NCBI RefSeq assembly: GCF_035582795.1
Contig: NC_134367.1
Coordinates: 109,602,062-109,666,061 of the forward strand
Length of the DNA: 64,000 nucleotides
Reading direction: 5' to 3'
From: Mycteria americana
Lineage: Eukaryota > Chordata > Aves > Ciconiiformes > Ciconiidae
Of this stretch, positions 1-13,204 are shown piece by piece (positions within the stretch are counted from its first letter, which is position 1; the number at the start of each line of letters is the position of its first letter). The notes below the pieces were generated by a model. That model had not been told where the DNA came from, ran no database searches, and saw only the letters and a list, made by a program, of their open reading frames with translations. The position numbers and the translations under genes are program-made.

Positions 1-3000
1 AGGTCTGTGGCAATGGGAGATGACATACACGTTTTGCCAGCGGAAGTGAGGAAAACCAAATTCTGTTCAAGAAGGAAGAAAGTGTGTCGGAAGAGGGCTA
101 GAGGGATGATGCTCTGATCCTAGTTTGGCACTCTAGAAAAATCCTTGGTGCTACAAGTCAAAGTTGTGAGCCAGATCTTCCTTAAAAGAACAGTGACAGT
201 GAAGGTCTCTGTCCCTGTCCCCATTTTCCTCTCAAACCTTCAAATATTTGTTTTCTTCTCCTGGCCCACAGACATGGAGAGAAGGGAAGGTGCTGGGGCA
301 GCTCTCTGGGCCAGAAGTATCAGAGGAGGAAGGGAACAGCACCCTGGGACTACTGTCATCATAGTGGCTACGGCCAAGTCTGGCACAAAGTGGTAGCCTT
401 TGGGCTACTGCCCATTTCTGCTTATGTTAGGGTTGTGCCTGAAGGCCTCATCCCTAGAGGGGAGAACACCAATAGTGTAGAAGAGGGCAAACAAATGCCG
501 AAATGAGAGAGGGAAGTCTGGTCTGCTGCATGCTGTAGTAATCCCTTCTGGACCATAAATCTATCATCTCTGATTTTAACAAATTGCCTGAATCTGGCAG
601 TCATGAAATATCATCTAGACTAGCTGTTGAACCACAAAAATGTGTTTTATTTCTCTGGTTCATTGAACAACCATAAGAATAAAAGAAATACCCTAACGGG
701 CATCCAGACCCTCTATCCTGTCTCCGATCACCTGAGCCTGGCTACTTTCTGCAGCCTACTCCTTGCTTAGTCCATCAGGATGTACAGCTGTTGCTTAGGG
801 ATGCTACAGGTTATAAATCTGCAGAAGCTCACTCCCCGCTGTCTGGAGAGTTATTTCTTTATGAAACCCATCCCCTACAAGCTTCGTCAAGGGCACCTTA
901 GCTCTAGTACTGTGCGATCTGGTGAATAACAGCTCTGTGTTCATTTTACCCCCTCCCTCCATGCTGGCCTACCAGGAATGCTGGTATGGTGCCCAGGGAG
1001 GGCTCGTACAAGCTGGAGGACACGCTCCCTAAACGGCAGCCGGAGTCAATGCTGCAGGGCCAGATAAGTGTTGTGGACAGGGATGGCTGTGCACAGGGCA
1101 AGCCAAGCACTTGCAGGGTGGTCCAGGACCCACCATGAAAAAGACTGCTGGGGAAAGACACATGCTTGGTGTAAGGTCCTCCATGTGGATTCATCCCATC
1201 TAAGACATTCAACTGAAGTATTTATGGTGAAGACTAATATCACTAGGGTCCTCATCTTGTCAGTAGAAAGGCTCAGACTACACTTGAGAGCCATTTTGTC
1301 CATGTGAGATCACTTCAGAGTGCCTCACAATTCTGCTTGCTCACCTGAGCTGCTGTAGCATGGCTGGTTTATGCCTATACCCTCTGTGGGCAGGGGTGTG
1401 GGTGAGAAAGGAGGCATCTCACCCTAACAAATTGATTTTTCTGCTAGTTTTTCCTCCAGCCTTCCCTGGTTAAGAAAGAGGTAGCGAGAGAGGGCTTAGA
1501 TAGCTACACTGTTAAATCCTATTGATTTACTCCTGCTTTATGCTAATGTGAGTCAAGCAAGGCAGAAAGTTTCTCTCGTGGAAGCTAATCTTGAGTACCT
1601 ATTTCTGTTACTTTATAAATTTTAAAGGTTTGGGTTTTTTTCAGGGGCAGTGCTTATTCTTGTGGAAAATCATTATCTGCCATACATGTTCTGCACTGTG
1701 ACACCACTGTGCAGCTGTAAGGAAGCAAACAACAGCAAGGGAAGCCCTTCACAAGCTGCACGTGAGAGAAAAGCATGGGATAAATGTGGATTTAGTGCCA
1801 TTCCTCCAGCGACACTGACTAGGACGTCCTGGCATCCTGTGATATAGCTGCTCCTGTACAGCTTCTCACCCCTCTCCCTCCATTTGGGCACAGCAGCCTC
1901 AGCTCTTGAGAGACATGCAGAGTCTTCATTACTGCTGACCAGCAAGCCAAGCACACGGACAGCACACAACATACCCCAGGCCCTGCCAATGTCCCCAGGA
2001 GCCACAACCAGATTTGTGTAACTGCCTGCTCTCACGCTGCGGCTCAGTGTGAGCCACGGCGCTGAGCCCACCCTGCACACTCAGCTGCGGATCTGCGGCA
2101 AGCACCAACCCTTTGCCGGGGGCTGGCCCCAACAGAAGCCCAGCAAGAGACCGAGCTGCCAGCACCCCATCCCCTGCAGCCAAATACGCTGCAAGGGGAG
2201 GAAGCAGACTCAGCGACAGGCTTAGCCCATCTGCTCCTAGCACTTCGGTGCTGCAAAATTAGGAAAACATCCTCCCAGCCCCTGCCAACAGCACATAGCA
2301 AAGGGGGGCACTGCAAGGGATCAAATGCAGACACATAGGCTCCATCCCCGCTAACTGTAAAGGGGAGGTTTCCTGACCCACTGGAAGAGAAAAGGAGTCA
2401 GCCAAGGAGGGTCTGGAGTGGCATCCAGAGTGCACGCATGCACTCTGGCATCAAAAAGTCTTTCCAGCTTCCTCTGCCAACACAAACACTAGTGCAAGAG
2501 CGAAGCACAGACTTCAGAACTCTGTGTAGCAGGGCTCCTGACATGACAGCAGCTGGCGAGCACTGGGCCAGAGCAGCCGGCTGAAGGGAATGGGTGCTGC
2601 AAGGCAGTTGGCTGGCCCCAGCCCACGCCTGTTGTGCAAAGAGACACAGAGATACAGGGGAGCTTCTCTCCATGCCGTTCCCGGACATATCTGTGTGTTG
2701 TTAATGGACCAGGAAGCCTCGCCCAAGGACCACTCAGCTGCAGCAACACACTGCTGGCTCCTGGCACAGGTAACCAGTGACCCCCCCAGCCAGGCACATG
2801 CTGGAGGTGGTGAGAGAAGCAAAGGTTCAAGCGCCCTGTTTCTCTCAGAAGCAGAAAAGTGAACATAAAAGTGATGCAGACAACCCTCTCAGTCCATGCT
2901 AAGCTGGAGCAAGAAGCCAAGGCAGGGAGGAGGCAGCAATCCTGGGCAAGAGAGTGGCCCCTGGGGCAGCTCCCTGCTGTCATCCCTGGGGTTGGACACA

Positions 3001-6000
3001 GGTCACAGGTCCCAATCCCCTGGTCGAGGCACCCACAGGCTGCCAACTGGCACAGAAATACATACAATGAAACACTGTCCCTCTCCAGCAGCTGCTCAGT
3101 GCTTTGTGCCACATACTGGCGCTGTGGTCTTCCCAGTCTGGAAACTCGACTCCTCTCCTGTCTCTCAGCCATCACAGTGCAGCAAAGCTCAGCACTCCTT
3201 CCAGCAGCTCAGCACTTCTGCCTTTACCCCCCCCCATCTCATCTGCTCCCTCACCCTGCAAGTGATTGAGCTGTTATTAATGGACATTGGAAATCCGCCA
3301 AGAAAATCTCCAGGCCCAGATTTTGCCTGCCCTTTTGCTGAATAATTCCAAAAAGTCTTCTGAGAAACCTGCAGCTGTTGGAACGCACATCTTGCACAGC
3401 AAGACGAAATGTGGCTTTTTTTTTGAGCAATTGCTTGCTTTTAGTAAATGGAAGAGTAATCTAGAAAATGCTTGACTACTAGGCACACCCTTTCTTAGCA
3501 TATCAGTTTACACTGCACAGAAAGCTGGTTTGATAATCCAGTTAGTATCAAGTGCATGAGATCTTGCAGCCTCTGTACAGCTGCCACAAATGGGCAAAAG
3601 CAAGTCTAATTTATCCATCTGTTGTAGGTAGCATGAAGGGGCAAGTCTCCTTCACTATAAGACAGAGGAGGCTGCAGGTGAGACATCTAGAAAATAACTT
3701 GACACTTCTGTCCAGGTTGCAAGACCTTTTGTGTTTGGGCTGGTAGAAAAATGTCCAAAGAAATACGTAACTTGGAAAAGGACACTTAAAGGTTGGACAA
3801 AACTTGAGAGATACCAGGAATAGCCTAAAAAAATCTTGCACCTTAAATCAGATTCCGATTAGAACTGGCTGAAAGTTGACACGAAGCCTAACGTGTGGGG
3901 GTTCTCAGATGCCCATGGCTCACCACCACTCCTACAGTAATCAATCTTTTCTTGATAAGAGGCCAAGGATAGGGCCACGGGGTGTTACCTCTTCTGTTCC
4001 AAACTATCCACTGGATCAGAAGTAAGCCCTGGAGTACTTTCAGTTGCATTGCTTGCCATCTGTGCTCAGTTCTATCAGCAGGCCTTGCTTTCCTGCCTTG
4101 TCTGCACTTGGCTTTTATTTTCTTTCCCCTCCCAGGCTAGTGGGGGCCTAGGCACAAACAAGCCTCCGGGGCCACAGAGTTTATAATACAGACCTGTTGT
4201 GCTCCTGGCAAAAACCAGTAGCCTGGAAAGCAGCTGCAGAATGGTCTGGTTTTAGGCTATGTTAAGCTACAATCTCTGCAGGATGGGGAAGACTTTGTTC
4301 GGTGAAGACACCTGAATTTGCATCTGAAGCCCTTCTGGCCGGCTCTAATGGGGGCAGGGTTCAAGCAAGTCAGGGGAAAATTTGAACAGTGTTGTCCTTC
4401 GCCCTCTACAGGAGAGCAGCATTAGTTCAGCTTGCTGCCCAGATAATGACCGGGAAGCTGAGACCGAGGGTCTAAAACAGGTGGCTGTACTGGAAGAGGC
4501 AGTGGGAAACAAGGACAGAAGACAGCAAACAACCTTCTTAATCCTAGTCCTCCTGCAGTGAACGTACTTTTATGAGATGCGTTTTATCATTAATTGCCTC
4601 TCTATGCTTCACTCGCTTTTTCCTCCAGTTTTCACCAGTCCTGACTGTTGTTCTACCCCAAGGATGCCTTCCTTTACCCCGACCAGAGATGCAATTTAGT
4701 GCATATTTCTTAAAATGGGACACCTCTGCCTAGGGCTGTCTGCTCAGCCCCAGCCATCCTAGCCCCAGCCCCATCCCTCAGGCCCAGCAGCACCTCCAAT
4801 GCTTGCTACCTAGCAGCTCTGGCTACCTTCTCAAAGCCATCACAGCCACTTGCTGTGGTCCAGGTGCCTGTCCACTGCCTCAGATCCACTCAGGTATCCA
4901 TCTGAATCTCATAAGGAAGAGTCCATGTGACTCTTCACAGAGATTTTGTAATTAAAAAAGGCCATTACAAAAAAAAAAACCCCACAAACAACCCCCCCAA
5001 ACCAACAAACAAAGCACTTGATCTCCTTTCCTTTCTCTTTTTGGATTTTTTTTTTTTGGGGGGGTCCCTTACAGGGCAGCCTCAGGCTGAAGCTTTGTCA
5101 GTGTGGCTATTTCCCTTCATTAGCTGACAAAATGCCCCAAACTTCACTGTACCTGAAAAGGCCTGCCCTAGTAAGTTATTTTCCACCACTTGTCAGCAGA
5201 TAGTGACAAATCTTCCTTCCCCACAGGGCTCCTCTCCACCCCTCACGGCTGCCAGCTGCTCTTTTTCCTGGGTGGACACCAAACCTGCCCACTTGGACAT
5301 TGCTGCTCGCAGGTGGGAGAGGGGTTGATTGATTCCCATCAGGGCTGGAGCAGCCTCAGGGAAGTCAGCTCCTGCCCTCGCCTCTTCCCTCCCTCCCACC
5401 GCTACTGAGACCCACTCTCTTTGGCCATGGCATGAAGAGCATAACATTTAACCTGAGCCCAAGGGGACGAGGTGAGCAAGAGGAAAACAGGGCCAGAACT
5501 GCCTTTGCTGGGGCCCAAAGGTGGCATCACTGGAAAAGTTGGAGAACTGCTACTTCAAGCGTTTCTGGACACAGGGATTTTACACTAATGCTGTAATCAA
5601 GGTTAGCATACCCTAATCTATCAGGAGGGAAAGGAAAAGCCCTTTCCCCGAGGCTTTGATTTCTCTCCCCTCCACCCTTGTGCTCCCCAGGAGAATCAGT
5701 GTTTGTAGTTTGTTGTAGCTTCTTCCACAGGCCCTGACTTCCTTTGCAGTGAGCTAGGAAGGTATTCCTGGCTCTGTGCATGTGGAGACGGTCATTTGCG
5801 CTGAGTGAAAAGATATTTGCTGTCTCTGATGGATTACTTCCCCAGAGACAGCAGTAATAGCACTCTTTCCTAATTGTTAAAGCAGCCATCGCAATACCAG
5901 CTGGCTTTCCCAGGCGCAAGTCAGCCACGCAGCTCTGCTCCCTACACCCTCTGCAAATGACTGAGCAAAGAAAACAGTTTCATATGGTCGATCCCCAGAG

Positions 6001-9000
6001 ACTGACAAATCTGCACCTTCATGCCATCACACAGCAGGAGGGAGCTGGAAGTTGTAAACATGTAGGTGGTTTCTACCCATGAGCAAGAGATAATGGGAAA
6101 TGCCAGTCTGCCCCTGGAGTGATTAATCCTGCAACTTAACCAGTGTTTGCTTCATCCTAAACAGGAATGAGTTTTCTTTAATTAACATTGATTTCCATTA
6201 AAGCCGCTGGCCCAGATTAAATCTGAGAGCTCATTCTCTGACTCCCTTGTCTCTGTGGAAGGACCAGGTGCCACTTTTGTGCTACTTTGAAGGACTGAAG
6301 AGGCCTCATGCTCTGCAAAGGGCTGACACATCCCTCCTCGAGGAGGCTGGCACATGGACTAAGGGTTTCAAATAGTTTCTGTGCTGAATTTTAGGTGCTC
6401 AGCCGACCCGAGTCTTTCTGAGAACTTGACAGCAACTACTAAAATCTTCCCAGGCAGCTGAGCTTTGAGAATCACAAAACTGGAAGGCCTTTCGGTCTGG
6501 ATTCAGTTTAGTGTTTTTAGTGCCCTCTCGTGCCACCGATGCAGATGCAACAAAATACAGCTGCATCGGATGAAGTGCTTTAATCTAGGCTTCTTTGGTC
6601 CCAAATCCTGTAACTGCTATTGGGTCATTTGGGCTATACCAGGAGTGGCCATAAAACAGAGAAATCAATCAGAAGTGAATAGAGATGCAGAGAAACTGAG
6701 AGGACAGAAGGGTGTGCATGGGGAAAAAAAGGCAGGAAGAAATGCAATAGGTAAAGACCCACATGCAGTTAGCAGACACACTGCTAGTGAAGTAAATGGG
6801 AATGAATCTGGGCCATTGCATATCTTGACCTATGATCTTGCAAAAGAGGAGAATGCAGTTTGAAATGCAAAAAAACTCCAAACAATAAAAAATGCTAAAA
6901 CAGCATTTGGTCACCCTTGGACACTTGATGGAAATACTTCCTTCTGAATTATCAAAACAAGAGCACAGAGCAGCAAGAAATAATTACAAAACGAAACAAG
7001 ACTGAAGATTAAACCAGTGTGATTGAGAGGCAATACTAACAGCTGGCCAAGTCAAATGGCGATAGAACAAGTAACCCAGCTAACAGTAACAAAGCTTAGC
7101 CAAATGCTGCAAGTAGACTTGGCAGTGCAGAATGTTGTGTTTTATTAGAAATAGGGTCTTTACAAAGTATGAGAAAAAGAAAGTACAAGCTTTGCTTCTA
7201 ACATTTTTTTTTTCTTTTCTCTTAAGTGTAACAGAAAAATTGTTTAATTTCCGTATGCATTACTAGAGACAATCAGCAACACATGCAGGAGAAGAATCAT
7301 GAAAACAGACTAGAAGGCACTGTGCACACAATGTCTTATTGCTGAGGAAACGAACACTGCTTATAATGATGTGTCCTGACTATTTCCCCTTTGTAAGGCC
7401 ATACGTTCAGTGGCCTCCAGCTTGGAAAAATTTTTCATGGACCAGATTTAAGATTTTCATGTCAAATACCCACCTCTGTGTCTATTTATGGTTCAGACAG
7501 TGAAGTAAGAAGGTATCTGAATAAAGGGGTTGGATTATGCCTAAACTCCCCTAAATGAGATGCATAGAAAATAACTGACCACACTAAGAGGAGCCTGAGG
7601 AAGAAGAGGCCAGCCACGTGAGCCTTCACTCAACTCCAGCATTTCTTACACGGTAAAAGAGCAGAGAGCATCACTTTGAATACAGCCACGACATTAATTG
7701 CTGCTGCTGTTATATTGCTGTGTCTCTGCAATCTGCCTCTCTGTCTTAGCCACCTTAAAAGTCTCACCTCTCAGCTCTCTGCAGCATGTTTGTGCAATGC
7801 CTCAGACAGTGGGGCTTGACCTGCTTGACTTTGCAAAACTACCACAAAATAAATGCTTAAAAATAATGGTAGCTATTATGCTGAAGGCTTTTTTCAGCTA
7901 ACCCCCAAGCAGACAGAGGCTTAGTTCTGGTCTATGGTTGTACTTCGCATGTGTGAAGCAGCTGCTTGACTGCACATCTTTCTTTACAGGGTCTGTAGTT
8001 CATCTTTTTGTTAGGGTGTAATCATTCACTTCCTGGTTTTCTTAACATCTGAGTTGGAGTTTTAGATGTCTCATCTTCCAAAAGACTGGGGAGACAGAAG
8101 TCCCTGCCGCACAGTGGCAGACTTCATCTTTGCTTTAGCATGTGTATCAGCGTCATGGTTCATGAGGATGAATATCTTTAGGGCAGTAAATTAACCTGAG
8201 ATCTTTCTGGCCTTCTGTTTAGCTGAAGTGTATCTAACAAACTAATATCTGAGCGGAGAAGCACTGAATTCAACACAGAAGGAAATCAGCAGGAATAAAT
8301 GCGAGAGCCTTTGTATTTCTTGCAAAATAATGAAAAACCTAGCACAATTAAAAAAAAAAAATCATTCTTTCCTTCACCAGCCTGTTGCTGTGGTGGCTTT
8401 TCTGTCACTTTCTACTGATAAACACCATAGATTATGTTCCAGTGTAATACAGAGAATAATAAAGGTCTTTCAAATGCTTTGTGTAATTAGGGAAGATGAG
8501 AGAAAGGGAAACTATATTTTGATACCTGTCTCAGGCAATTGTCTGTCACTGATTAACTTAGTCTATGCGCTCTTGTGACCTTTAATTCCCTTATCCTCAC
8601 AGCTTCTCTGTGAGGGCAGACAGTGTTGCTATCCCCATTCCAAGGGCCCCCAAGGAACCATGGCGCTGGGAGACAAGGGGCTCTGCACTGCAGCAGCTGG
8701 GCTGTGTGTCCCGTTCCTCTGCAGGGAGTTCCTGCCTCTCTGATGGGGCCAGTGCCAGTGACTGCACTTGGCCTGGCAGCTCTAGCACACCCTCACGGCA
8801 CCGGTGCCCTGCTGGATGGGGCCAAAAGCTGGTGAGGGACGTACCCGTGGTCCCTACTGCCAACCCTGCCACTGAGGCTGGCATTTGCAGAGGTGGGGCC
8901 AGAGAGGCAGGCTTGCAACATACTGCCTTAAGAAGCTCCAGTTCCCGTGGCCAGAGCTGGTCTCTCCCACCCCAGCACCCATCAGCATCTCACTGACCCT

Positions 9001-9079
9001 AGCAGGCTCTGCCCATCAGTCTTGAGTCAGCAGGAGACAACAGCCTAAGTACTTCTGTGGCTATGGGCCTAAGCAGCCT
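1..9079. other. Intergenic sequence, no gene recognised
   Basis: Unique-looking DNA, somewhat richer in GC around 2.0-3.3 kb. The open frames there (for example 2489-3175 on the minus strand) show no known domain and lack support as genes. The only clear structure is the homopolymer cluster near 5.0 kb, annotated separately. If synteny matches mammals, PARP1 would lie further left, but no PARP1 exon was recognised here. Confidence 0.6.
4969..5064. repeat. Homopolymer-rich low-complexity segment (A, C, T and G runs)
   Basis: An A11 run at 4969-4979 is followed by a C/A-rich stretch with a C7 run. About 65 bases later comes T12 directly followed by G7 (5046-5064). The A...C and T...G halves are roughly complementary in composition. 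This looks like simple replication slippage sequence. Confidence 0.8.
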
Positions 9080-9185
9080 GGCTCAGGGTGAGACAGTGAA
9101 TCAGTGGCAGATCAGGGACTTGAACACTGGTCTCCCAAATGTGAGGCAAGTGCACTTGTGAATGCCTGGTTAGCCCTCTCTTTGC
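9080..9185 (-). repeat. MIR-like tRNA-SINE relic, antisense orientation
   Basis: The + strand reads in the order typical of an antisense MIR: a 'GTGAATCAGTGGCAGATCAGG' type segment (9096 on), then 'GACTTGAACACTGGTCTCCC' and a short tail. This corresponds to the complement of the MIR B-box region ('GGGTTCGAATCC') and what follows it. It is heavily diverged and the boundaries are approximate. Confidence 0.5.
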
Positions 9186-9241
9186 ATTTTGCTATTTGAT
9201 CCCCACCAGGTTAAAGTCATGGCAAAGAAGTACTCAGAACT

Positions 9242-9283
9242 AAAAAAAAAAATCTGCCCATCACTGTAAAAAAAAAAAAAAAA
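9242..9283 (+). repeat. Two poly-A tracts (A11 and A16)
   Basis: A11 at 9242-9252 and A16 at 9268-9283 lie 15 bases apart and are followed by an A/C-rich stretch. No target duplication or retrocopy body was recognised upstream, so these are listed as simple repeats. Confidence 0.8.
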
Positions 9284-9330
9284 CAAAAACCAAACACCAA
9301 GATCCATACTGCATTCTTCTGTAATAGCTC

Positions 9331-9410
9331 AGGGCTCAACTCTGCTCCTCTCCAAGTCAGTGTAAGTCAATGAATTTACATTGGCTTGCTTAATCAAGAC
9401 AGGCCCGAGG
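9331..9410. repeat. Degenerate palindromic interspersed repeat ('AGTCAATG' class)
   Basis: The segment contains CTCAACTCTGCTCCTCTCC, then AGTCAGTGTAAGTCAATGAA and TTTACATTGGC. This wording is common in old dispersed palindromic repeats of birds and reptiles, which pair 'spliced' sense and antisense halves around AGTCAATGG. The family name is not known to me. A clearer copy lies at 58834-58903. Confidence 0.4.
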
Positions 9411-9424
9411 TCAGGGTCAGATGT

Positions 9425-12400
9425 GAATCCAAATACAGAAATTTCAGGCCTGCTTCAGTTCATTTGAACTGGCTGATCTATTTCAGTGTTTTAGAATGAG
9501 TTGATCCTCTTGGTGCCAGTAGGAAAGGAAATAGCTTCAAAACACTTCCTCCCTTTACATAAATAAGCTGCCGCTGCAGCAGCTGATGGAAGCAGCATGA
9601 TTGCAACTCTATTTTATTTCAGTACACATAATACATGTCCCTGTTGGTTATTCAGAGTATATATAGTGCTATATGCACTTGGTAGACTAAGAGGAGAATC
9701 TATGATTATTAGTCCCTAGATATATGCTTAGTTTAGTGTTAAGTCATTTGCTCAAATATATTACTTGGGTATTTGCTCGAATGAAGATGTGAATTAGTTT
9801 GGCTTCATTCATTCTCCATTCACTTATCAGTGTTCCAGAAAATGAAATTCTTGGTATATGTTTGCACAGACACAATACATTTTAAATGAACTCATCCAAG
9901 TGAATCCAGACCCACGACAACTAAATTCCATGATCAACCAAAATAGAACAGAATTACCCTTAGATCACCATGTCCCATCAACTCCACCCCCTCCAAAGTT
10001 CCAACAGGGAGCTGACAAACCACCTGGAGATCAAGAATCACACTAGAAGAATAGTCACCAAAAAAAAAAAATTTTTAAAAATCATTCTTTACTCCCTCCA
10101 TGATTTTCCTCAAGAGGACTACTATTCAATTTGTGGAAAAGAAAGCAAGAATTGCCAGTTCAACTAGTCATTTTAAACTGAGCAGTCAGCTTATTAATGA
10201 CATAATTCATATCAGAACTATTTTCCACAGTAGACAGGAAGAAAATGATACGCTTATGCAGAAGGCAAGATTTGCCTTAATAAGAAACTAACTGTATAGC
10301 TCCACCAAACTACATACTGAAATCTTTCCTGATTTGTACAGCTTTTGCTTACACTTTTCAGAAGTTAATAACTTTCCAGAAATGTATGTTACAATTGTAT
10401 TCAAGTGCAGTTTGTATTTTTTATTTTAGTTAAATATCCAATTAAAAAAAAAAAAGGAAATGAATGCCTCATTTCATTTGCCCAAAGAGCGCCTGTAAGG
10501 TGGGTGAACATTTCCATACTTACATGCTGTGAGGGCTCCCTTTTTCTTTTCCCAGCTTGTCATTGTGCTGATTCAAGAGGCTCAGACTCACTTTGCCAAA
10601 GTCACCCCATAGGTCTCAGAAGACGAAGAGCTGCAGTAACTGCTGCTTCAAGCTGGCAGTCTATCAGCAAGATAACTCAAGTCCCATTCCCAGTCAGGCA
10701 TGATAGTTATTTAATTAAGCTCTCCCCTTTCCCAAGAATTACCCAGCTCATTCAGAAAAGGCCATTTTGCTTGTGGTAACCACACACAAATAATCTTAGT
10801 TTCCACAGCACCATTTCTCCCGCGCCCTCAGGAAAAGGTCAGGGTAGGAAATATAACAAGAAAACTATTCCCAGCATGTTCCAGCTGCTGGGTCACTGAG
10901 CTCCATAGCCCATGCTAACTGACTTCTCCTGTGATAAGTACTTGTTTAGAGATATCACTGGACAATGATCTACACTTAAGGCATAGCTTGCTGCAGAGAT
11001 TATTTATTCTTTGAGAATCACCTTGTTATTATTGCAATTAAATTGTTCCTACCTTACAAACACAGTGGTAGTTGAAGACTTTCTGCTAGCATTTCTGTAG
11101 GCAATCTCAGCATAACAAAAGGACATTCATTTAAGAGCTGTAGGTTTCCATCAAAGACTTTAATCTCCTGAAAATGGATTTCCAGAGCATATTTCCAGCA
11201 CAGCTCTTTAACCAGAGGGTTGCTAGGGGAAGTAAAAGATTTTTGCAGGTAAGACAGTAGTTCTTCACAGGACCTGACAATCACTTCTGTTACAGCAAAG
11301 TGTTTGCAAATATGAGTCAATAAAGTATTTTTGATTACAGAAAGGCATTACGAAAAAAATTCCAAATGCAAAAAAAAAAAAAAAAAAAAGTCCCAAGGGG
11401 ACTTAGCACAGCCAGGACCTGAAATCACAGCCTATCTCACAACTGGCCGCAGCTCAGAGCTGGACCTGCTCCATTCATTTCCCAGCCCTGCTCTACCACT
11501 TGCCTGTTGCCACTGCAAACCAGATCCCAAAGCTGAGCCAGTGAAAACCTATTCCTCCTCTTCTGTGGAGCCGGGATCTCTGCTAGCTTTGCTACCTGAA
11601 TTTAATTTCTCTGTGGCCAGGTAAATGCCAGAGCTGGTATAAGGAAAGCCACAGGACCATATAGGGGTTGGAGAAAGAACACCCCTTTCCCTGGCTGGCA
11701 GCTGTTAAATCAATGCCTGATGAGAAACTGCACCCTGAAGTGCCATTCACATGTTCCCACTCCTCCCTCCCAGCCAGGGCCCTACTCAAATACCTTAGCC
11801 CGGAATTGAGCTCCACTGACTCCAACCACCTTCCCAGCTGAAAAAGCCAGCTGCTTGTTAAAGGTCTTTAGTGATGTTCTTTTACGTCCATCTCCCTAAG
11901 TGCCTTATTTGCACAGCCCTAATCATGAAATTATGCCTTTGTCCCTGATGACAACCTTTTTTTTTTTTTGTGTAAGATTAAGAGGCTACTTGTGCATGGA
12001 TATTCCCTAATATGATGACGGCCAGATTCTAGTGTCTGAAAGAAATAATGCAGCAGCTCCACAGCAAGCTCTTTGGCAGGAGCAGCCAACCTACCCCAGC
12101 TACCTGCCAGACTTTTCATCCAGCCAAGAGCCACCAGAGATACATCACTTATTTCAGGGACATGTCCACAGGCAGGGAACAACGGCAGCCTACCAGGGGG
12201 TTACACTGCAATGGGCACATAGCTGGAGTCCGCAGCAATGTGCAAAGAGGAGCCTAGAGCTGCCTGGCTCCTTCTCTTCTCGGGGAATTTCCCAGCAATG
12301 TCTGTGCATGCACAGTCTCCGTGGTGGTCATGGGATGTGGTTGGGGTGTGTAAGAGCCACACTTCAACTGCTTGAGTGCAGCCTGAGTCTTGCTGCACAG

Positions 12401-12936
12401 CTGCTCTGCTAGGGACTTTTCGATCTCTCTTCCCCACTTGGGGAATACAAGTTACAAAGTAGTCCTAACCTTTTCCAGATGCACAAAGGTCACCAAGACT
12501 CCAGGGTCACAGCCTCTCCTCTGGGGCTTTCTAAATGTGTGATCTCTTCCTCGGAAGTCTGACATAGCTCTATAAAACAGAGAAATAGATGCTGCACTTC
12601 TATATCACAGGAGTGCTGGTTATTGAGGTTAACTAATGTTTATGAGATGCTTTGAGACTAGGTGTGATATGTGTGTAAGTCTGATTATTTTAATAGTCTT
12701 CCACATACTACTAACATTGCTATTTACTAACATAATTTTTCCTAGGCTATTTTCAGCAGCATTTTCAATATGTAACTTGGATTTATTCTCCCTTTGCCTA
12801 TTTAAATTGTACCCACTGAAAATGCTGAGGGCTCAATAAGAAATTTGAATATTACCAGTGTATTTTATTGGAGGTGGCAGATTTGACATCCATGAATTAG
12901 TGCAGTGCTTTGTATTACACTCTACTAGCGAGGGCT
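9425..12936. other. Intergenic sequence, no gene recognised; A/T homopolymers at 11.4 and 11.9 kb
   Basis: No conserved coding segment was seen. An A20 run lies at 11370-11389 and a T13 run at 11957-11969. Neither is attached to a recognisable retrocopy. The open frames here are short and unremarkable. Confidence 0.6.
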
Positions 12937-13200
12937 GTGATCTTGTCAGATCTCATAAACTAAACAAGGTCGATCCTTGGATGGAAGCCTTAGAAGAACG
13001 CCCACGTGCTATGTGAAGTATATTTTACCTTCTGAATCGTCCCTCTTACTCCCGAGTCATTTCTATAGCAGGAGTTCAGCTAGGTGCTTGGGGTTCTTTG
13101 CTGATAGTTATTATAGTTACTACAGTTATTACTATACAAAATATGTTCAGAGGTGGTCCTTACCATCTGTGGTCATTAAAGAGCTCAAAATTATTACCCC
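12937..13200 (+). mobile_element. 5S-rRNA-derived SINE relic
   Basis: Bases 12937-13012 align with the middle of 5S rRNA: GATCTTGTCAGATCTC matches GATCTCGTCTGATCTC, AAACTAAACAAGGTCG (about 12958-12973) matches the A-box region AAGCTAAGCAGGGTCG, and CTTGGATGGAAG matches the C-box CTTGGATGGGAG. About 13 bases of 5S are missing between them. Further on, 'CCATCTGTGGTCATTAAAGA' (from about 13164) matches the 3' body of 5S-derived SINEs known from sauropsids. The internal promoter is therefore broken and the copy is an old fossil. It carries an AT-rich TTA/TAG-repeat insertion at about 13105-13140. A simple 5S pseudogene is less likely because the SINE-specific tail is present. Confidence 0.72.
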
Positions 13201-13204
13201 ACAA

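Noticed and set aside
2489..3175. 228-codon minus-strand frame
   Set aside because: No recognisable domain, overlapped by other frames of similar length, in a moderately GC-rich stretch.
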